Source: Astrocystis sublimbata (lineage: Eukaryota > Ascomycota > Sordariomycetes > Xylariales > Xylariaceae). From it: a stretch of DNA of 64,000 nt. Below, one piece after another: positions 23,749 through 37,100 of this stretch. The translations under genes were made by a program, and so were the position numbers. The stretch is taken from NCBI GenBank assembly GCA_022453515.1, contig JAJNNY010000100.1:1-64000 (forward strand), given 5' to 3'. Position 1 is the stretch's first letter; every line of letters starts with the position of its first letter. Under the pieces are notes generated by a model. It was not told the origin of the DNA and searched no databases. It saw only the letters and a list, made by a program, of their open reading frames with translations.

Positions 23749-24900
23749 AAGTGAGAAATGGCGGGAGCGTCGGGAAGCCTAGGAATTAGGTGGTGACGAT
23801 GGTGATGGTGGTGGCAATGGTGACGGTGGTGACGTCGCGTGTTTGTTGGGTATCCTCGCGGAGTGCGGGATAACGTCTGCCCGGTACCGAAGACTGGACA
23901 GGAAAGGAAGAAACGAGTCGTAACGTCGGCAGGCGGATGTCAAATCCGAGCAGGGGAAAAGAGGCAGCGCAGGGATGCTTCGAGCCGCAAATGAATGGGC
24001 GCGCAAATTAAATTAGATAGACAGGTACTGATTCAGGTACCAATTTCCAAGCACAATGGATGCGATGGAAACAGACGGAATCAGGCCGAGACGGCGAAGA
24101 GAGAGAAAATAAGGCGGCGGCGGGACGGGCGGTAGAGGCCGTTTGTTCGTCGTCGTCGTCGTCGTCGCAGAAACGGAAGGATGCTCGTGTTGCGCGAACA
24201 GCCCGAGGATACAGATGGTCGTAGAATGTCTAGGATGAGCTGCTTTTGCTCGCAGATTCCACTTGCCGGGCGGGATGCGGCGAGGAGGAAGCAGGTAGAT
24301 ATGGGAGACAATATGCGCAGGGCGGGTGTCGCTCGGTCGCTGGGTCGTGTCTCAACGGGTGAGATTGTGGGGGGTGCGAGCTCTGTATAGGGAATACACA
24401 GAGATGCAGCAGATACTGTCCGTCCTAGAAGAAGATAAAAAGACTTCTATCTAGGGATATGACGAGGTAAGAAAACGACCGTCCGAAGGTGGTGTCTTCT
24501 TAGGCCGTTGTGGTTGATGATCGGAGATGATCAAAGTGGTAGGTTGTGAAAGGGTGGGAGAGAAAAATTGCCCATGGGAAATTTTTCTGGAGGGTAGTAA
24601 GGGCTGGTTGGTTGGCACTGGGCTGGCTGGGGGGGGAGTGGGAGGGTTTGCGTGAGGGTGCCCGCAGCCCGGGACGCTGGCTTGCGCTGGGCCCGGTTGT
24701 CAGTCAGGATGTCAGATCGCTGCACGACCAGGTAGTGAATGATTGGGTACCTCCTTGCCTCCCGAGGTCCTTCGAGTAGCTAACTGTTGTTACTCGTAGG
24801 TGCGCACCTACATGAGTTTGCTTCACGTTACGCATACCTAGGTAGGTAAAGTATTAGTGAATTAAGGTTTTGGGCAATTGACGGACATTGAGTAGTGCAC
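23749..24900. other. 5' flank / probable long leader of eIF4G
   Basis: No gene supported. It contains a GGTGRTGA-type purine-rich microsatellite at 23790-23838 and a (CGT)7 run at 24147-24168, as often found in long fungal leaders. Confidence 0.5.
24147..24168. repeat. (CGT)n microsatellite
   Basis: About seven perfect CGT units in the region upstream of the eIF4G start codon. Confidence 0.9.
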
Positions 24901-27863
24901 TGTGCGTGGCGACGGTTAGCCCTCGTCTTGCCCTCGTTGTGCCCTTGCCTTCCCTCGACTCGACGGGGAACAATCCGCCCCCTTGAATGGCCCATCCTCC
25001 ACCTAAACCCATCCCCCTGCCCGACCGCCCTCGTGGGGTTTGGAATTATCTACGCTTAGTGCAGCCTACCGAGCCTACTACTACCTAGTGACGCTAGGTG
25101 CCTAAGGTTTAGCGGAATGGCCAACAGAGGAGGTAGGCGACAGTATGGCTACATAGAATTGGCACTGTCTGCGTGGTCGTTCAGTCATTCAGTCATTTTT
25201 CTCTTTCCATGTGGCCCAATTACAAACTGCATGTGGCTCCGGGCTTTCTCTTGCCCTATTCGCATGCCCCAATTCAGCCCTCGAAAACCACAGTGTATTC
25301 TGCCTAAGGTCCCTCAATCTGCTGAGGGAAAAGACTGGCGTGACTGGGTGGGAATGCGTAGGACGCTCCAGACCGGTTCAGGTACCTTTGCGTACATATG
25401 ATATATGTACATAGCACCTATGTCGGTTAGGTACCTACCTGCAATGCGAATTTAATTCTGTGCGCATCATTGTATTTCTAACTTGGGCTGCATCTTGTGC
25501 GTAGGCTCCTTACTTGCAATATAGCATCAACGAGGTACCTAGGAAGGTAATCATTAACGAGGTCTTACCCTGAAGCCCTTAGTGGGCGAATATGATGATT
25601 GAGTGGTACAAGTCTAGCAAACAAACAGCAGTTGCAGCGAAATTGTGACCCCGAGGCAAGATTGTGTCACATGTTTTCGTTCAGCAAATAACTCAAGGTG
25701 GACTGATTGACAAAACAGTTCAACTTTCTAACCTCCTAATTCTGCTTGCAAAGAAAAGAAAAGCGGGATGCAAAAAGAGGTGGGCTCTATGCGGGCACAG
25801 CACCTACACTTTGATTGGCCTCGCCCCGAAATTCACATCCCTTTGTCAGGCACAAACAAAGCAAGAGCACGGCCTGAGCCTGAGCCTGAGCCTAAACCTG
25901 ACCTAGCTTCAACGTTGTAAAGGAGACTCGACAAATAGCAATCAATGCACGAGTATCAGACCCCTACATTGTTTGCAGCCCGTCATTGTTTGTGGAACAA
26001 CAAGAAGGCTTCATTCAAGCTGCCAAATGAACTCACAATATTAGCACTCACAACACAACAAATCATTCATTAGGTCTATGCAGATAGGTAGGCAGCCTAG
26101 CAAAATACCCTAATTGCCAATCATAAGATACTGACCTACCCATTCACTACCCACATGTAGGTAGATCTCGAGCTGTATGCAGACTATGCTAATTTTTCGT
26201 ATCTAGTAATGTACATCGCTTTACACACCTTGGCATCACCATATAAGGGTTGGGAGGCCATTGTTCAAGCCTAGGTATACCAAATAAACTTGAATTATCG
26301 CCCTGATATCAGAATCGACTCAGGTCTGCAACCCAATCGTTGCTTGAACTAGCTGCAGGAAGTCCTCAACGCCCCTTTTGCTGGTACCTATTGTTGCGCT
26401 GTCTTTCCTGGACTGCCTGACATAACCTGGCCCAACCTAATCCAACCCTCGCAAGTCCCAAGTCAAAATGTTTCAGCCACCTATTGTTGAGCTGTGCGAA
26501 GCGTGACCGTATTGTCCGCCAAAACTCATTCACTACCCAGCCGTTAATTACCTGTACCTCTGGGATCCTTAGTGGAAGTTTCTATCAAAGAACGACATGA
26601 GCCAGAAGGCTTATTTTTTATCTCGAGCTACTTTATCAGGGTATAGCAGCTACGTACCTAAATAATTCTAGCCATCATAGTCTTATACGTAGCTGATTGC
26701 TTATATCTATAGGTATGTACACACCTACCCCTGGTGGCGCACATTGCAGCATGCCATTGCATAGAACAATGGAATACGTACTTGCATGTCACCTAGGCTG
26801 TCATTTGACTCATCCTGTACAGTTCCACGTAATGCACTTTATATGAGTTGCACCAATGTGGCAGTCAGTCAGCCACTTGTCCACCCCAGTTATCCAATCA
26901 GTCCCACGCACCTGGTCACATGCGTAACTACTCTACATATGAATGTGTTCAATATCTACGTATATAGGCCAGTCGGGGTGCTTTTGGGCTCATCTGCACA
27001 GCAGCAACGGGAGCTTCCACCTCGGATTCTCCCAAGTTCAGAACACCGATATTGATATGCTGTGATACGGGTGCTTACCTGATGGATATGTGCCTACGTG
27101 GTAGTATTCGAATCGCGGTAGATCAGCCAAGCAGGCAAAACCAACATTCTTGATTTCACTTAGCTGTAATCTCGGACCTTGTTTCAAGCCAAAACTACAA
27201 TCCTCCAAGATATGTGTTGCTGAGATCCGAACTTCTTTTCTTATGCCCCACGACAGATTACCCAACAAAACTCCTTTTCTCTTATAGTTTCACATGAATA
27301 GGTTAATACCTGAGCATTCATCGAGGTCATAAGCCCGTGGTATGTAATTGCGTACGTCACCGCGGGACTCCCAAACGGAACACGCGAATTCAAAATGCCG
27401 CAAGCATGCAGCTCGTTGCTCACAAGCAAATACCTATATCGTAAGCCGTTACGTTACGTCTTCGCCGCTCACTTCCGTGCCTCTTGTATTGTGTATGTGT
27501 AAACTGTAAACTACTAGGTACCTACCTACATGTAGGTAGGTCGGTATTTGTCCACATACCTACAATAGGTTCCACCTGCCTGAACCCTCCAAATATGGCA
27601 TACGGTGTTCATGTCATGTAAACAGAAGTGTCCGGCAGGCACCTGGTATATCTCGTGTTCCCCAATCTCCGTGCCGACAGATGCAGGTAGGTCTGAGCTT
27701 AATACGACACACTGTACGTGTACGACACGTTTGACACTGAACACTGAACATCAAACCATCCCACGTTGCTGCACGTGTTATGCGTGGAATGCGTGGAATG
27801 CGTGTACCTAGGCATCTAGGCAGGGTAGGCTCTGGCTTGCCAGATCGTTCAGTCAGTTAGTTA
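24901..27863. other. gene desert with simple repeats
   Basis: About 3 kb with no ORF that I would call. Contains a GAGCCT hexamer run (25872-25901), a GCGTGGAAT nonamer run (27782-27803) and many TACCTAGGTA/TAGGTACCTACC-type palindromes (for example 25431, 25535, 27515-27540). No tRNA or other RNA gene seen. Confidence 0.55.
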
Positions 27864-28217
27864 GTCCTCGAGGTGGTGGACAGAAAAAACTAGACACTCC
27901 CTCTTGGCAGGCCCACTATAGTAACCTCTGTCGCCACCTTGGATTAATATAGAAGCAAAATCACGAATAGAACAGTCCTAGGTATATTTATCTTAAAAGT
28001 AGCTATTTAATATATTTAGGTATAATTAAAGCATATAAGGCATTAAGAGCTATTGAATAGCTTTAAATCAGCTTAAATATAATAATAAAAGTAGGAATAG
28101 CCTCAAAAGCAACCAAATACGGAAACATACGGAATAAAGTTTTCGAGCTCCAGATGTACTAGTGGGTCTGGTCTGCCGATCAGGTGTCTAGTTTTTTCTG
28201 TCCACCACCTCGGTCCT
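27864..28217. mobile_element. MITE-like element with 29-bp perfect TIRs and 5-bp target duplication
   Basis: Perfect 29-bp terminal inverted repeats at 27869-27897 (starting CGAGGTGGTGGACAG) and 28184-28212. Beyond them the pairing continues imperfectly for ~20 bp (GGCAG...CCCACTA on both arms). The pentamer GTCCT directly abuts both ends (27864-27868 and 28213-28217), as expected for a target-site duplication. The 344-bp interior is AT-rich and has no coding capacity, so this is a non-autonomous DNA transposon; a 5-bp duplication does not settle the superfamily. Confidence 0.85.
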
Positions 28218-28627
28218 ACCGTACTAGGCCACGCCTAGTTCTTTAAACTGTTGATCAACTGTCCGTATATTTCAAACCGTTTATAAACGCTTCAAAAACC
28301 TCCTACGTTGTATTCCGTAAATATTTACGATTTTAAACAGTTGGAATGGCTTAGATATCTAATATCGATAAACGTTCATAGTTAGATAAACGTTTACGCG
28401 TTTAATATAAAGCTGGTGCCTAGAAGTACATCCCTACGTAACTTCCACTCTACCTAGGACGGGGCCTATCAACGTTTATAGGATCTCAAACGTTTATCGC
28501 GTTTAAACGTTTATCGATAGTGGTTGATTGCTCAAGAGTTCACAGCTACGTAAACGTTCATAATCTTCAGACGGTCTATAAACCGTCTATAAACGCTTTA
28601 CATGATCCACCAGGGGCTAGTACGGTA
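28217..28627. mobile_element. second MITE-like element, TA target duplication
   Basis: Short terminal inverted repeats CCGTACTAG(G/C)CC at 28219-28230 and, inverted, 28614-28625, flanked by TA on each side (28217-28218 and 28626-28627). This is the hallmark of the Tc1/mariner/pogo group. The 407-bp interior is AT-rich and packed with variants of AAACGTTTATAAACG in both orientations, so it can fold extensively. No ORF. Its left end sits immediately beside the first MITE. Confidence 0.7.
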
Positions 28628-28939
28628 GGCCTGGCTGACCGTTGTAGCACGTGCCTCCTGCATGGAATGTAATGTACATAGTGTGTATGATCGTCAATTA
28701 ATCCAATATCTATCGTGGTCTTGGCAAAAGTTGACGCGTCAGAAATGTCTTACGATACGCGCAAAATATTGCAGTTGCTAGAGTATCTTTGACCGTCACT
28801 TCCTCCTCTAGTTGATGGGAGTAAAATTGTCACGGCTCAGTAGTGATTCACCCGTTCAATTGATCGACGTATGAGGGCCACGAGCCTCATCTACCGCATC
28901 ACGGACCTTCCTATGAATTCAACCACAACACGAAGCAGA
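28628..28939. other. intergenic
   Basis: 3' flank of the minus-strand helicase gene. Nothing notable. Confidence 0.6.
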
Positions 28940-31900
28940 TCATGACTCCTGCTTGTCCGACTCCTGCTTGTCCCCCTCCTCTTCAAAGATATCTTCTTGT
29001 TCCTCGCCGTCGCTCGCGTCCTCGACGTACTGCACTTCATCATCTTCGCGTATAGGCTGCAGTTTCACCTCCTCCATCTCGACTGGGAGGCCTTGTTCTT
29101 CACGTAGCTGCTTGACCTTTGAGACCGTCATCTCGTAGACAAAATTACCTAGATGCTCTACACCCTCCATAGTAGCTTCATTGGGAGCCGAAGTTCCCTC
29201 CTCTTCGGCCAAGACTCTCTTAGACGGCCACATCTCGCCCGTCGATAGCATTAGTTTGTCCGGTCGCTGGAGTAATAGCTCAAACGCAGACCGAAGCTCA
29301 TAGCACGCCTCGAATACCTCTCTTCGTCCGACGATGTACAAGCCAAGGCGGGCACGGGAAAGCGCGACTGTCAGGCGCCGAATGTCACGAAGATATCCGA
29401 CCCTCGACGTACGTGTTAGCGAGAGAATGATATCTAAACCTTGTTAGCGCGTGGTAATTTTAAGTACATAGCAAGTTAACTTACAGTCATTTTGTTCGCC
29501 CTGGTATTTGTCGACTGTCGTGACAATCTTCGGCATGCCGAAAATAGCCCCGTTCGAGCATCGAACGGCCAGGACGTCTTTTACAAGTGCTCTCTGGCCG
29601 GCATATGTTGTTAAAATACTAATCTTCGACGCCGGGTAACCCAGTAGTCGCATATACTGATAAAGCGCAACGGCGTACTCAGCTTCACCCAGATTCTGAA
29701 TGAAGTGCGGTGTGGGTTCCATCTCTCCCTGGCCTTTGTAATCAGGTACGTTGATAAACTGATAGTCGTACTTGAAACCAGCGTTGGCAGTCCGAAATTC
29801 ACTCAGACTTTCGACGTGTGGCAAATTCCCAAGATTCGGATATCTCCATTGGTAGAGGGCTGCTATGGACGGTCGTGCACGACCCTGTTGGTCAAGTGTA
29901 ATGACCGGTATTCCCAAGCGAACGAGACGGGAGAACAGGGACTGTTCAAGATTCGCATAGTGTCTAAAGGCCAGACTTTGAATTACTGGCGAGTTCTGGT
30001 AGTGATCACCGCAGAGAACGACTCTCTGCAGGGCCAATTGTCCATCTTTGGGCTTTTGCATAGCCAACGGGATAAAGTTTTCAATTTCAGTAATCTGGGC
30101 GGCTTCTTCCATCACCACGTTGTCATAGTGGAATCCCAGACCTGCAATCTCGGACCGCCGCATAGCAGCGTGTGTCGATGTCATAGCAATAATGCGAGCT
30201 TCGTTTGTAAGGAGGTAGTTGGCCTTGTCACGATCTCGTCGCAAGATTTCAAATGGCTGAACGTCCTCCAATTCCGAGAACATTTTCGATATGTGTCGGT
30301 AACATCCTTCAGCAACGTCAACCACTGCCGGTCGATCGTCTTCAGTAGGAAAAAGGGGTTGGGGTGCGTTGGAGAAGAATTGATGGAATGGGAATGCGCG
30401 TATGACATCTGCAGCGGATGAGCTCTCGTCGTTGATTATTTCTGTGAACTTTTTCCAGGTAGGCTGCACATAGACCGAATTGAAATAACCAGCCGTCTCT
30501 GCTGAGTTTCCATGAGCACCTGGCGCGCCCATGCTGGCGGCAAGTCGATTCACCTCATGCAGATACCGGTCTCTTATCTCCAAGAACGATTCCACCCGAC
30601 CATGTTTACTGAAATTCCCGTCAGTGTCGAGTTCTTCCTCACCATGGCCGAGTCGTAGAAGATGCCTCTCATCAATATCTAAAGCCACGATCTTCGCAAA
30701 CAGCTGGTTGAGTGCCTGGTTAGAATGGGCTATCAAAAGCGTTCGCTGCTCAGGAAAGTTATGGTAGATATTATTGATGATCTGGGTTGCAACATCAGTT
30801 TTCCCTGTCCCAGGTGGGCCAACGATGACGGTCAAGCCTGGTTGAGTTCCAGACATGATTGCCTCGATCTGCGCCGAAGTGAACTGGACTTTGTTCAGCT
30901 TGGGGGCGTCTACTGGATAGGGCCCTAGGTTTGGTGGCTTATACGTTGACACTTGATATGTTTCAATTTCAGCGATCATGGCAGGCTCCGCACCTCGTCT
31001 CCTCTTCTTGGATCCTTTCGAAGACAGCTCTTCCGGTGGCCTATCGACCGATTCAAGAAGGTATGGGGGACCGAAACTACTCGATACTTCAAAACCTGGT
31101 TCAATTGTCTTTCCGGGAAGACTAGCAACAAGATGCTGCCAGTCTACAAATGTGTCCCTAAAATCGACCTTGCCGACGCGATTCGGCAGATGCTTGTAAG
31201 TCGCACCGGCGGGATCCCCATAGCCAAGGAAGTTCTCATGTAGCCATGAGGCCAATGGGACTTCGGAAAGTGTCAGAGTCCGGATAGATTCGAGTACAGG
31301 TTTGAAGTTGTTTTCTCTACCGCTCCGGCGAACAAGGAGGTTGATTTGCTCGTACACGTCGGGTTTGCCTCTCGAGACACGGTCCGCATCCTCTTTATAT
31401 GTTTTGGGATCCAGTCGTAGCTGCATTCGCCGGGTGGATGATCTATTCGACCCATTGAAGTAGGCAGAGGGGTCCCTGATAGACTTTCCTTTGTCGTCTA
31501 GGATCTGAGCAACCTCAGCCGTGCGAACCGCAACAATCCCAAGCTTCTTCAACTCGGAAGTATTGTTATCGCTCCCGTTCGTTGCAGTTGTTTGCATGCT
31601 AGCATCCACAGCGACAAGGAAGACGACATCGTCGGGCCGGAGAGAATCCCACTCTCGTCGGACTCGATCCCCGAGTCGACGGAAGTCCAGTGAGATTTCC
31701 GCTCGAACAGCAGATGGTTTGTCGTCGCCGACCTGGGGCGGGACTACTTCTAAGATGGAAGGCCGGGACACGGATAGGGCCATCTTTGACGACCCAGCAA
31801 AACCGGTCTCACCCGAACGTCTCACTTCTGGTCGTAGCCGTCGTAGGACGTCACTGATGTCCTTCCTTATGCCGTAGAACGACTCGCACCGATAAAGGAT

Positions 31901-33340
31901 CAGAGCCCGCCACAAGAAATCTCCCACGGACAGATACTGGAGCTTCAGCTTTGGTAGCGCAAGTGGTCGTGAGCCGTCGTAGTGATCGGTTCGTAGAATG
32001 CTCTGGTCGAACAGGCTGTCCTCGGTGGGGAATATGCTCATCTCCCGGGCCGTTTCTTGAAATGTTTTCCGTTTCTCGAACGTCGACAGCAATACCTCCA
32101 TCAGAAACCTCCTGTCAATAGCCACGCCGGTCGAGTCCGGATAGCTTGTCCGCAACTCGAGGAGAGATGTGAGCTTCGTCAGTTCATCATCGGCTAAGAT
32201 TTCAAGAAGATTTTCGAGATCACGCCGCCTATCAATAGAGGCATAATTCGAGAGGGCCAAGACAGTAAGCTTCTCTTTGAAGTGCCGTAGGGCTACCCTT
32301 TGTAGCTTTCCAAGGTCAGCGCAGTGTCGATCGTATGCTTCCATTCGGCTGTGTTGGGCCCCCGTCTGGTCGTCGATGGAGAAATGAACAAAATGGCTCA
32401 ATAAAGAACATTGATCACGGAGAAGCGCATTGGCTTCGTCGTTGAACATAGGCGACAAGCTCAAGGCCGGTAATATGTGCAAATCTTGAAGCAAGGTGTT
32501 GACATATCGCCGCGTAGGGAGCTGACTCAAAAGATCCGTCAAGAACTCGACGAAGCGTTCGCAGTACAGGACCTGCTCCTGCGTACTCTTCTCTCCGTAC
32601 AACAAATGCAGGAATTCTAGCGTGAGTGTGTACAGCCAAGCTCGTTCGAAGCGTAGGCGGGCCTTGGTGGCATCGTCGGCGGAGTCGTATCGCTTCCCTG
32701 CGGCTTTCCACGACTTCTTGAGCTGGGGTGTCTGTGCTAGCTTGGTCTCGCGCTTCGCATCGGACGAGAGGCTGTGCCAGATGGCGATGGACACGAGGGG
32801 TGCGCACTCCTTCCTCACGCTGTTCCAGTCCAGACTCTGGAAGGCGAAGATGGTGAAGTTGAGGAGGTGTGTGCGGACGGACCAGGACAGGGTCTGGTCG
32901 AGACTCATGGACAGGACGCGGGTGAAGAGGCTCGAGAACTCGGCGGGGCGGTCTTCGAAAATGGCCCATGTCTCGAGGCGCTCGCGGGCCTTGACGTTGG
33001 TCAACAGGGCGATCAGGAGGACGTGGAAGTTGGACGAGTCTTCGGAGTATCCGGGCCAGAGGTAGCTCTCGAGAGTCTGGAGGCCTTCGAGGACAAGCAA
33101 GGACTTATATGCGAAGGAGTCCTTCTCGAGGACGTCCCATATGTCCCGCTTCAAGACGTCGTTCTTGACCTTGATCTTGGCCTTGGAGGCGCGCTTGGTG
33201 ATCTTCAGCCAGTGCTGGTTTGCCAGCTGGGCGAACTCGGACTCACCCTCCAGGTCGGCAACGGTGGGCCGGGCGGGCGGTTTGTCGCGGGTCTTGGCCT
33301 TGGCCGAGCTCCTCAGACGCTTCGCGGTCGACATTCTCAC
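28940..33340 (-). CDS. CWF11: Aquarius/Cwf11-type intron-binding spliceosomal helicase
   Basis: Exons 33340-29485 and 29433-28940 (51-nt intron with GTAAGT donor, GCTAAC branch and TTTAG acceptor) give 1449 aa, or 1447 from the Met at 33334. This matches fungal Cwf11 length. The N-terminal half is the large alpha-helical scaffold typical of Aquarius. The superfamily 1 helicase core shows motif I GPPGTGKT (about 839-848), the Walker B-like segment MEEAAQITEIENFIP, LCGDHYQNSPVIQ, the arginine-bearing LDQQGRARPSI, and TVDKYQGEQND. The second exon supplies the last motif, LTVALSRARLGLYIVGR. A strongly acidic tail ends the protein. The family binds the intron upstream of the branch site in the spliceosome and is part of the intron-binding complex. 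All helicase motifs appear intact. Confidence 0.95.
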
Positions 33341-34193
33341 AGACTAGGGCCACCACGACCGGAGGCGAGGTGACGGCGAGGGTGGTGATGGTGTGTAGCT
33401 GGATGCGAACGAGGGCCGGGTCTCAGCACCAAGCTTGCGGGCGGGAAGCGCAAGACGGTTGCGAGACTGGGTGCGATTGGAGACGCATGAGACTCAGGAC
33501 GTCATCACCTTTGAATGCGATGGCTGATTCTGGTGGTGGTGGACCGTGGTGGCGTGAGCTTGGAGTCTTGGAGTCTTGAAGTGAGCACGGTGCTTTTTTC
33601 GTAAGAGAAGGTTATAAGAGGCCGTGTTTTCTGGCCATGACTGCCTCGTCGCGTTGCCCTTCCCCAGCTAAATTTACAGGTACCTAGGACCCTAGCACCC
33701 TAGCGCATGTCCGGCGCATAATGGGGCGCTAGAACAAATATGGAATTCTGGAGTAATACCTCAGGTACTAATGGCGTATACCAATAACCACGGTTAATAT
33801 TACTTTAAATATATATAATAAGGGTAGAGTTCTTTTATTATCTCCTATTTTTTCGGTATATTTATTGTATTAAAATAAACAAGGTAGCAAACAAAGTCAC
33901 TTTAGTAGACCTGCTAAAAAAGGGTATAAACTTTCTTTTGTCAATCGCCTCGCCTGGCACGATCACCGTTGCAGACGCCTACCAATCTAGGCGCGCTACC
34001 TAGATAGTAGTTTTACCTAAAGGCTTATCAGCATTGCTGTTACCATTGTAGAGAGGTAAACAAATTAATAATTATACATAATAAGTTTAAAGTAAGCTTA
34101 TTACTTGATTATGTCTTTGTTTTATCAAAGAGCGTCGATGGGATTTGACTAGCAAGTACAAGATAAAGAACGTGATACCCCACGACCTTCTAT
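33341..34193. other. intergenic, AT-rich core
   Basis: Promoter of the helicase gene and 3' flank of the chitinase gene. An AT-rich core (about 33780-34130) carries a 10-bp inverted repeat TTACTTTAAA (near 33800) / TTTAAAGTAA (near 34086), which may be a decayed repeat. No gene. Confidence 0.5.
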
Positions 34194-37100
34194 TCATTCC
34201 ACATTGGGGTCAATCTTCCAGATCGCACAGTTTGAAGTGACCGTGCCACCCTGCTTATACTGCGTACTAGATGTATCACACTTGTCGATCGCCTTGCGGA
34301 AGATGCGGCCACAATCATCCGAGGTGCCGGGTCCGTCAATCGTGAAGCGGCAACCGTTAGTTACCGTGACTTGCATCGTCAGGTACTCCCAGCAGCCCGC
34401 AATACCGCCCGTGAAGAGACACTCGGCCACAGTGCCCCCCGTGACGTCGATGTTCTGCAGCCTGTACGTGAGCGTGTGCTCCGCGCCGTCGTTGCTGCCG
34501 TCGAGAATCCGGCCCTTGAAGTAGTTACAGAAGGCGTTGACGCCATCGATCATGCTCCCTCGCGACGTCTCTGCTCCGCTGTTGTAGCAGTGGAGACTCT
34601 CGGTAGACGGGTTTGGACGGGGCGGAGTCGGGTTGGGGGACGGAACTGATGTCGGGGGAGGCGTGGGCTTAGAAATCGTCTGTGTCCCTGACGCGCCGAA
34701 GTTGGGGTTGACGTATGTAGGCACTGGTAGCGCAAACTCCAAGGCACACTGCTCATCTTCGTCCTCCTCCTCCTCGTCGCCGGGGTCGTCCCCCTTGGTA
34801 TCTGTCGGTTGGGGCTTGGCTGTCGTTGGTTTCCCCGTCGGCTTGGGCCCATCTTGTTCCGGCGGCGTGGGTCTTGGCGGCGGGCTCGGATCAATGGGGT
34901 CGGCAAAGTCGTTGCCGCCGTCTATGCAGTCGAGTAAACACGGCTGATGACAGAAGATTAGACAGGGTTTGCCGCACCCCGACTTGCAGATGGGCCCCGG
35001 CTTTCCCGGCTTATATGTCACAACAGGGAACACCGCTGCTGCTACGGTCGTCGAAGTTGACTTGGACGTTGTGGAGCTTGTTGAGCGGGTAAAAGAATAC
35101 GGGTATGGTGGAGGGGTGATTGTTCTGGTCACCGGTGGATGTGTGACTCCTTTTGAGCTCAGTGGATTGGGGTCATCGATAATGGTGAACGGGGGAGGAC
35201 GAATGCTTTCCGTGACGTAGAACGTCGACAAGACGGTGGTGGCTGTGCGAGTATCCGTGACGGTGTACTCCCATACTGGGATTGAGCTGATGACAAGCGG
35301 AGGGATCTTGAGCGTTGTTGTCTGGGTGATGCGTGTCCAGCTTCCTGAAATAGACCAAGCCACTTCCAACGACGTCGTGTAAGGGGGGAACGTGACTGTG
35401 GACGGCGTGGCGAGTGGAAGTGGAGGCAGAATAAAGGTGCAAGGAGGTTCGCAGTTGATGACGGGTGAGGGCTGCTTCCAGATCGAAGGATCTATGTACA
35501 CGATCGACTCGTCTCCCTCGCCCTGGCCACCACTATTGCCACCGCTACCTCCTGGATCCCCCGAGCTGGAGTCGCCAAGGCCATCCGGGGTGTTGCCGCT
35601 TCCCGCACCGGAAAACAGGTCGATGCTCCAAATCACCGTACCGCCATAGCAATGGCTGCTTGTCCACGTTTTCTTCATGGCGATGGTCTGCAGATCGTCG
35701 TAGCCAACCCACTGATCGCCCCAGACAAGGTATTTCATCATGGCCTGGGAGTCGAGGATGGGTTGGACGCCAATCTCTGGGATGATGATGGCTTGGATCT
35801 CCTGAAGAGACATGACGCCGCCGAAGTTAGTGCAGGGTGCTGGGTGACTCGTACCACTCCATTTGCAACCCACACTTGGGCATTGGACGTTGGCTACGGT
35901 ATAGCCTCGACCGTAGTAGGCAAGACCCAAGTTGATCTTGCTCGGGTCCACGCCGTCGTACCATAAGGGCAGAGTCCAATTGTAAAGCTCAGGGATGTTG
36001 GTCTGCCCAAGAACGACAGGTCCAATATCCACAACAGTCTTATCCCAAGGGCCATGCAGGTCATAGGAGAGCAAGTTGAAGAAGTCGACGTAAGGTTGCA
36101 TCTTGATGGGATCAAACCACCTCAAATACCAGTAGCTCGCGGGGATCGTGGCACTGATGCCGAAAGACGTGCCGTAGGCGGCTCTCATCTCTTTCAGAAG
36201 AGACACGAAGTTCTGTGTGTCGGCAGGTCTTCCGGCGCGATCGGGTGCTCCTGGATACTCCCAGTCAATGTCGACACCCTGGAACCCGTACTGCTGCATG
36301 AACGACTTGACAGAGGCAATGAAAGTAGCTCGATTAGCGGCCGTGGAAACTATGTCACTGAATGTTGTTTGGGTCGGCCCTGGGTCATTGAAGTCCCAAC
36401 CGCCAATGGAAACCCAAGTCTGGAGTTTGGAGGACTTGAGTTTCGTGAACTGGGTGTAGAGTGGTACATCGCGACTGTCCATGGGGACGACCTGAAAGCT
36501 CTTCGGGTCGATACTGACAAATGCGAGGAATAAGTGTGTGAGACCTGTCGTGTTGATCTGGGCCGGAGTTATGCGCTCGCATTGTCGAGAGTAAGAGTTT
36601 GAAACCTGGTAGTATGCCATGGTTCGGCCTAGAGCCGAGCTGCCGCCGCAGCTGGGTGCGTCGATTACCTTGCATGAGCCGAAACCTGCCTGGCACGGAG
36701 CAGAAGGCGTGGGAGATAGACAGAACTCGGCACCAGTCTGATGAACCCTGACGTCAGCATCGATATCACTCATGGGGTTATTCGCAACGACTCACGCCAC
36801 AGTATCCATAGTAGCTACAGCAAACGTTCAGGGAACAAGAAACGTTATTATTGAGACTATCGCGACCGCACAGAGCCTTCGCATCACCTGGAGGGTGGCG
36901 ATCAGAAGAAGCTGAATAGAAGGGGGTATTGGCACAGATAGTACTCACATCCGTTAGTGCAATTTCCTTTCCCACAGTTCTCGGGTCCATAACCACATCC
37001 ACCCTGGTTGTTACAACACGATCCGTCTGGGCAAGGACTGGTAGCACTGCATTGATTCTTCTTCTGTCGGGCAAAGACGCTATCGTTCAGGGTATAGTCC

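Noticed and set aside
33780..34130. possible MITE in AT-rich DNA (10-bp inverted repeat)
   Set aside because: Inverted repeat too short, no target duplication found; could be chance in AT-rich sequence.
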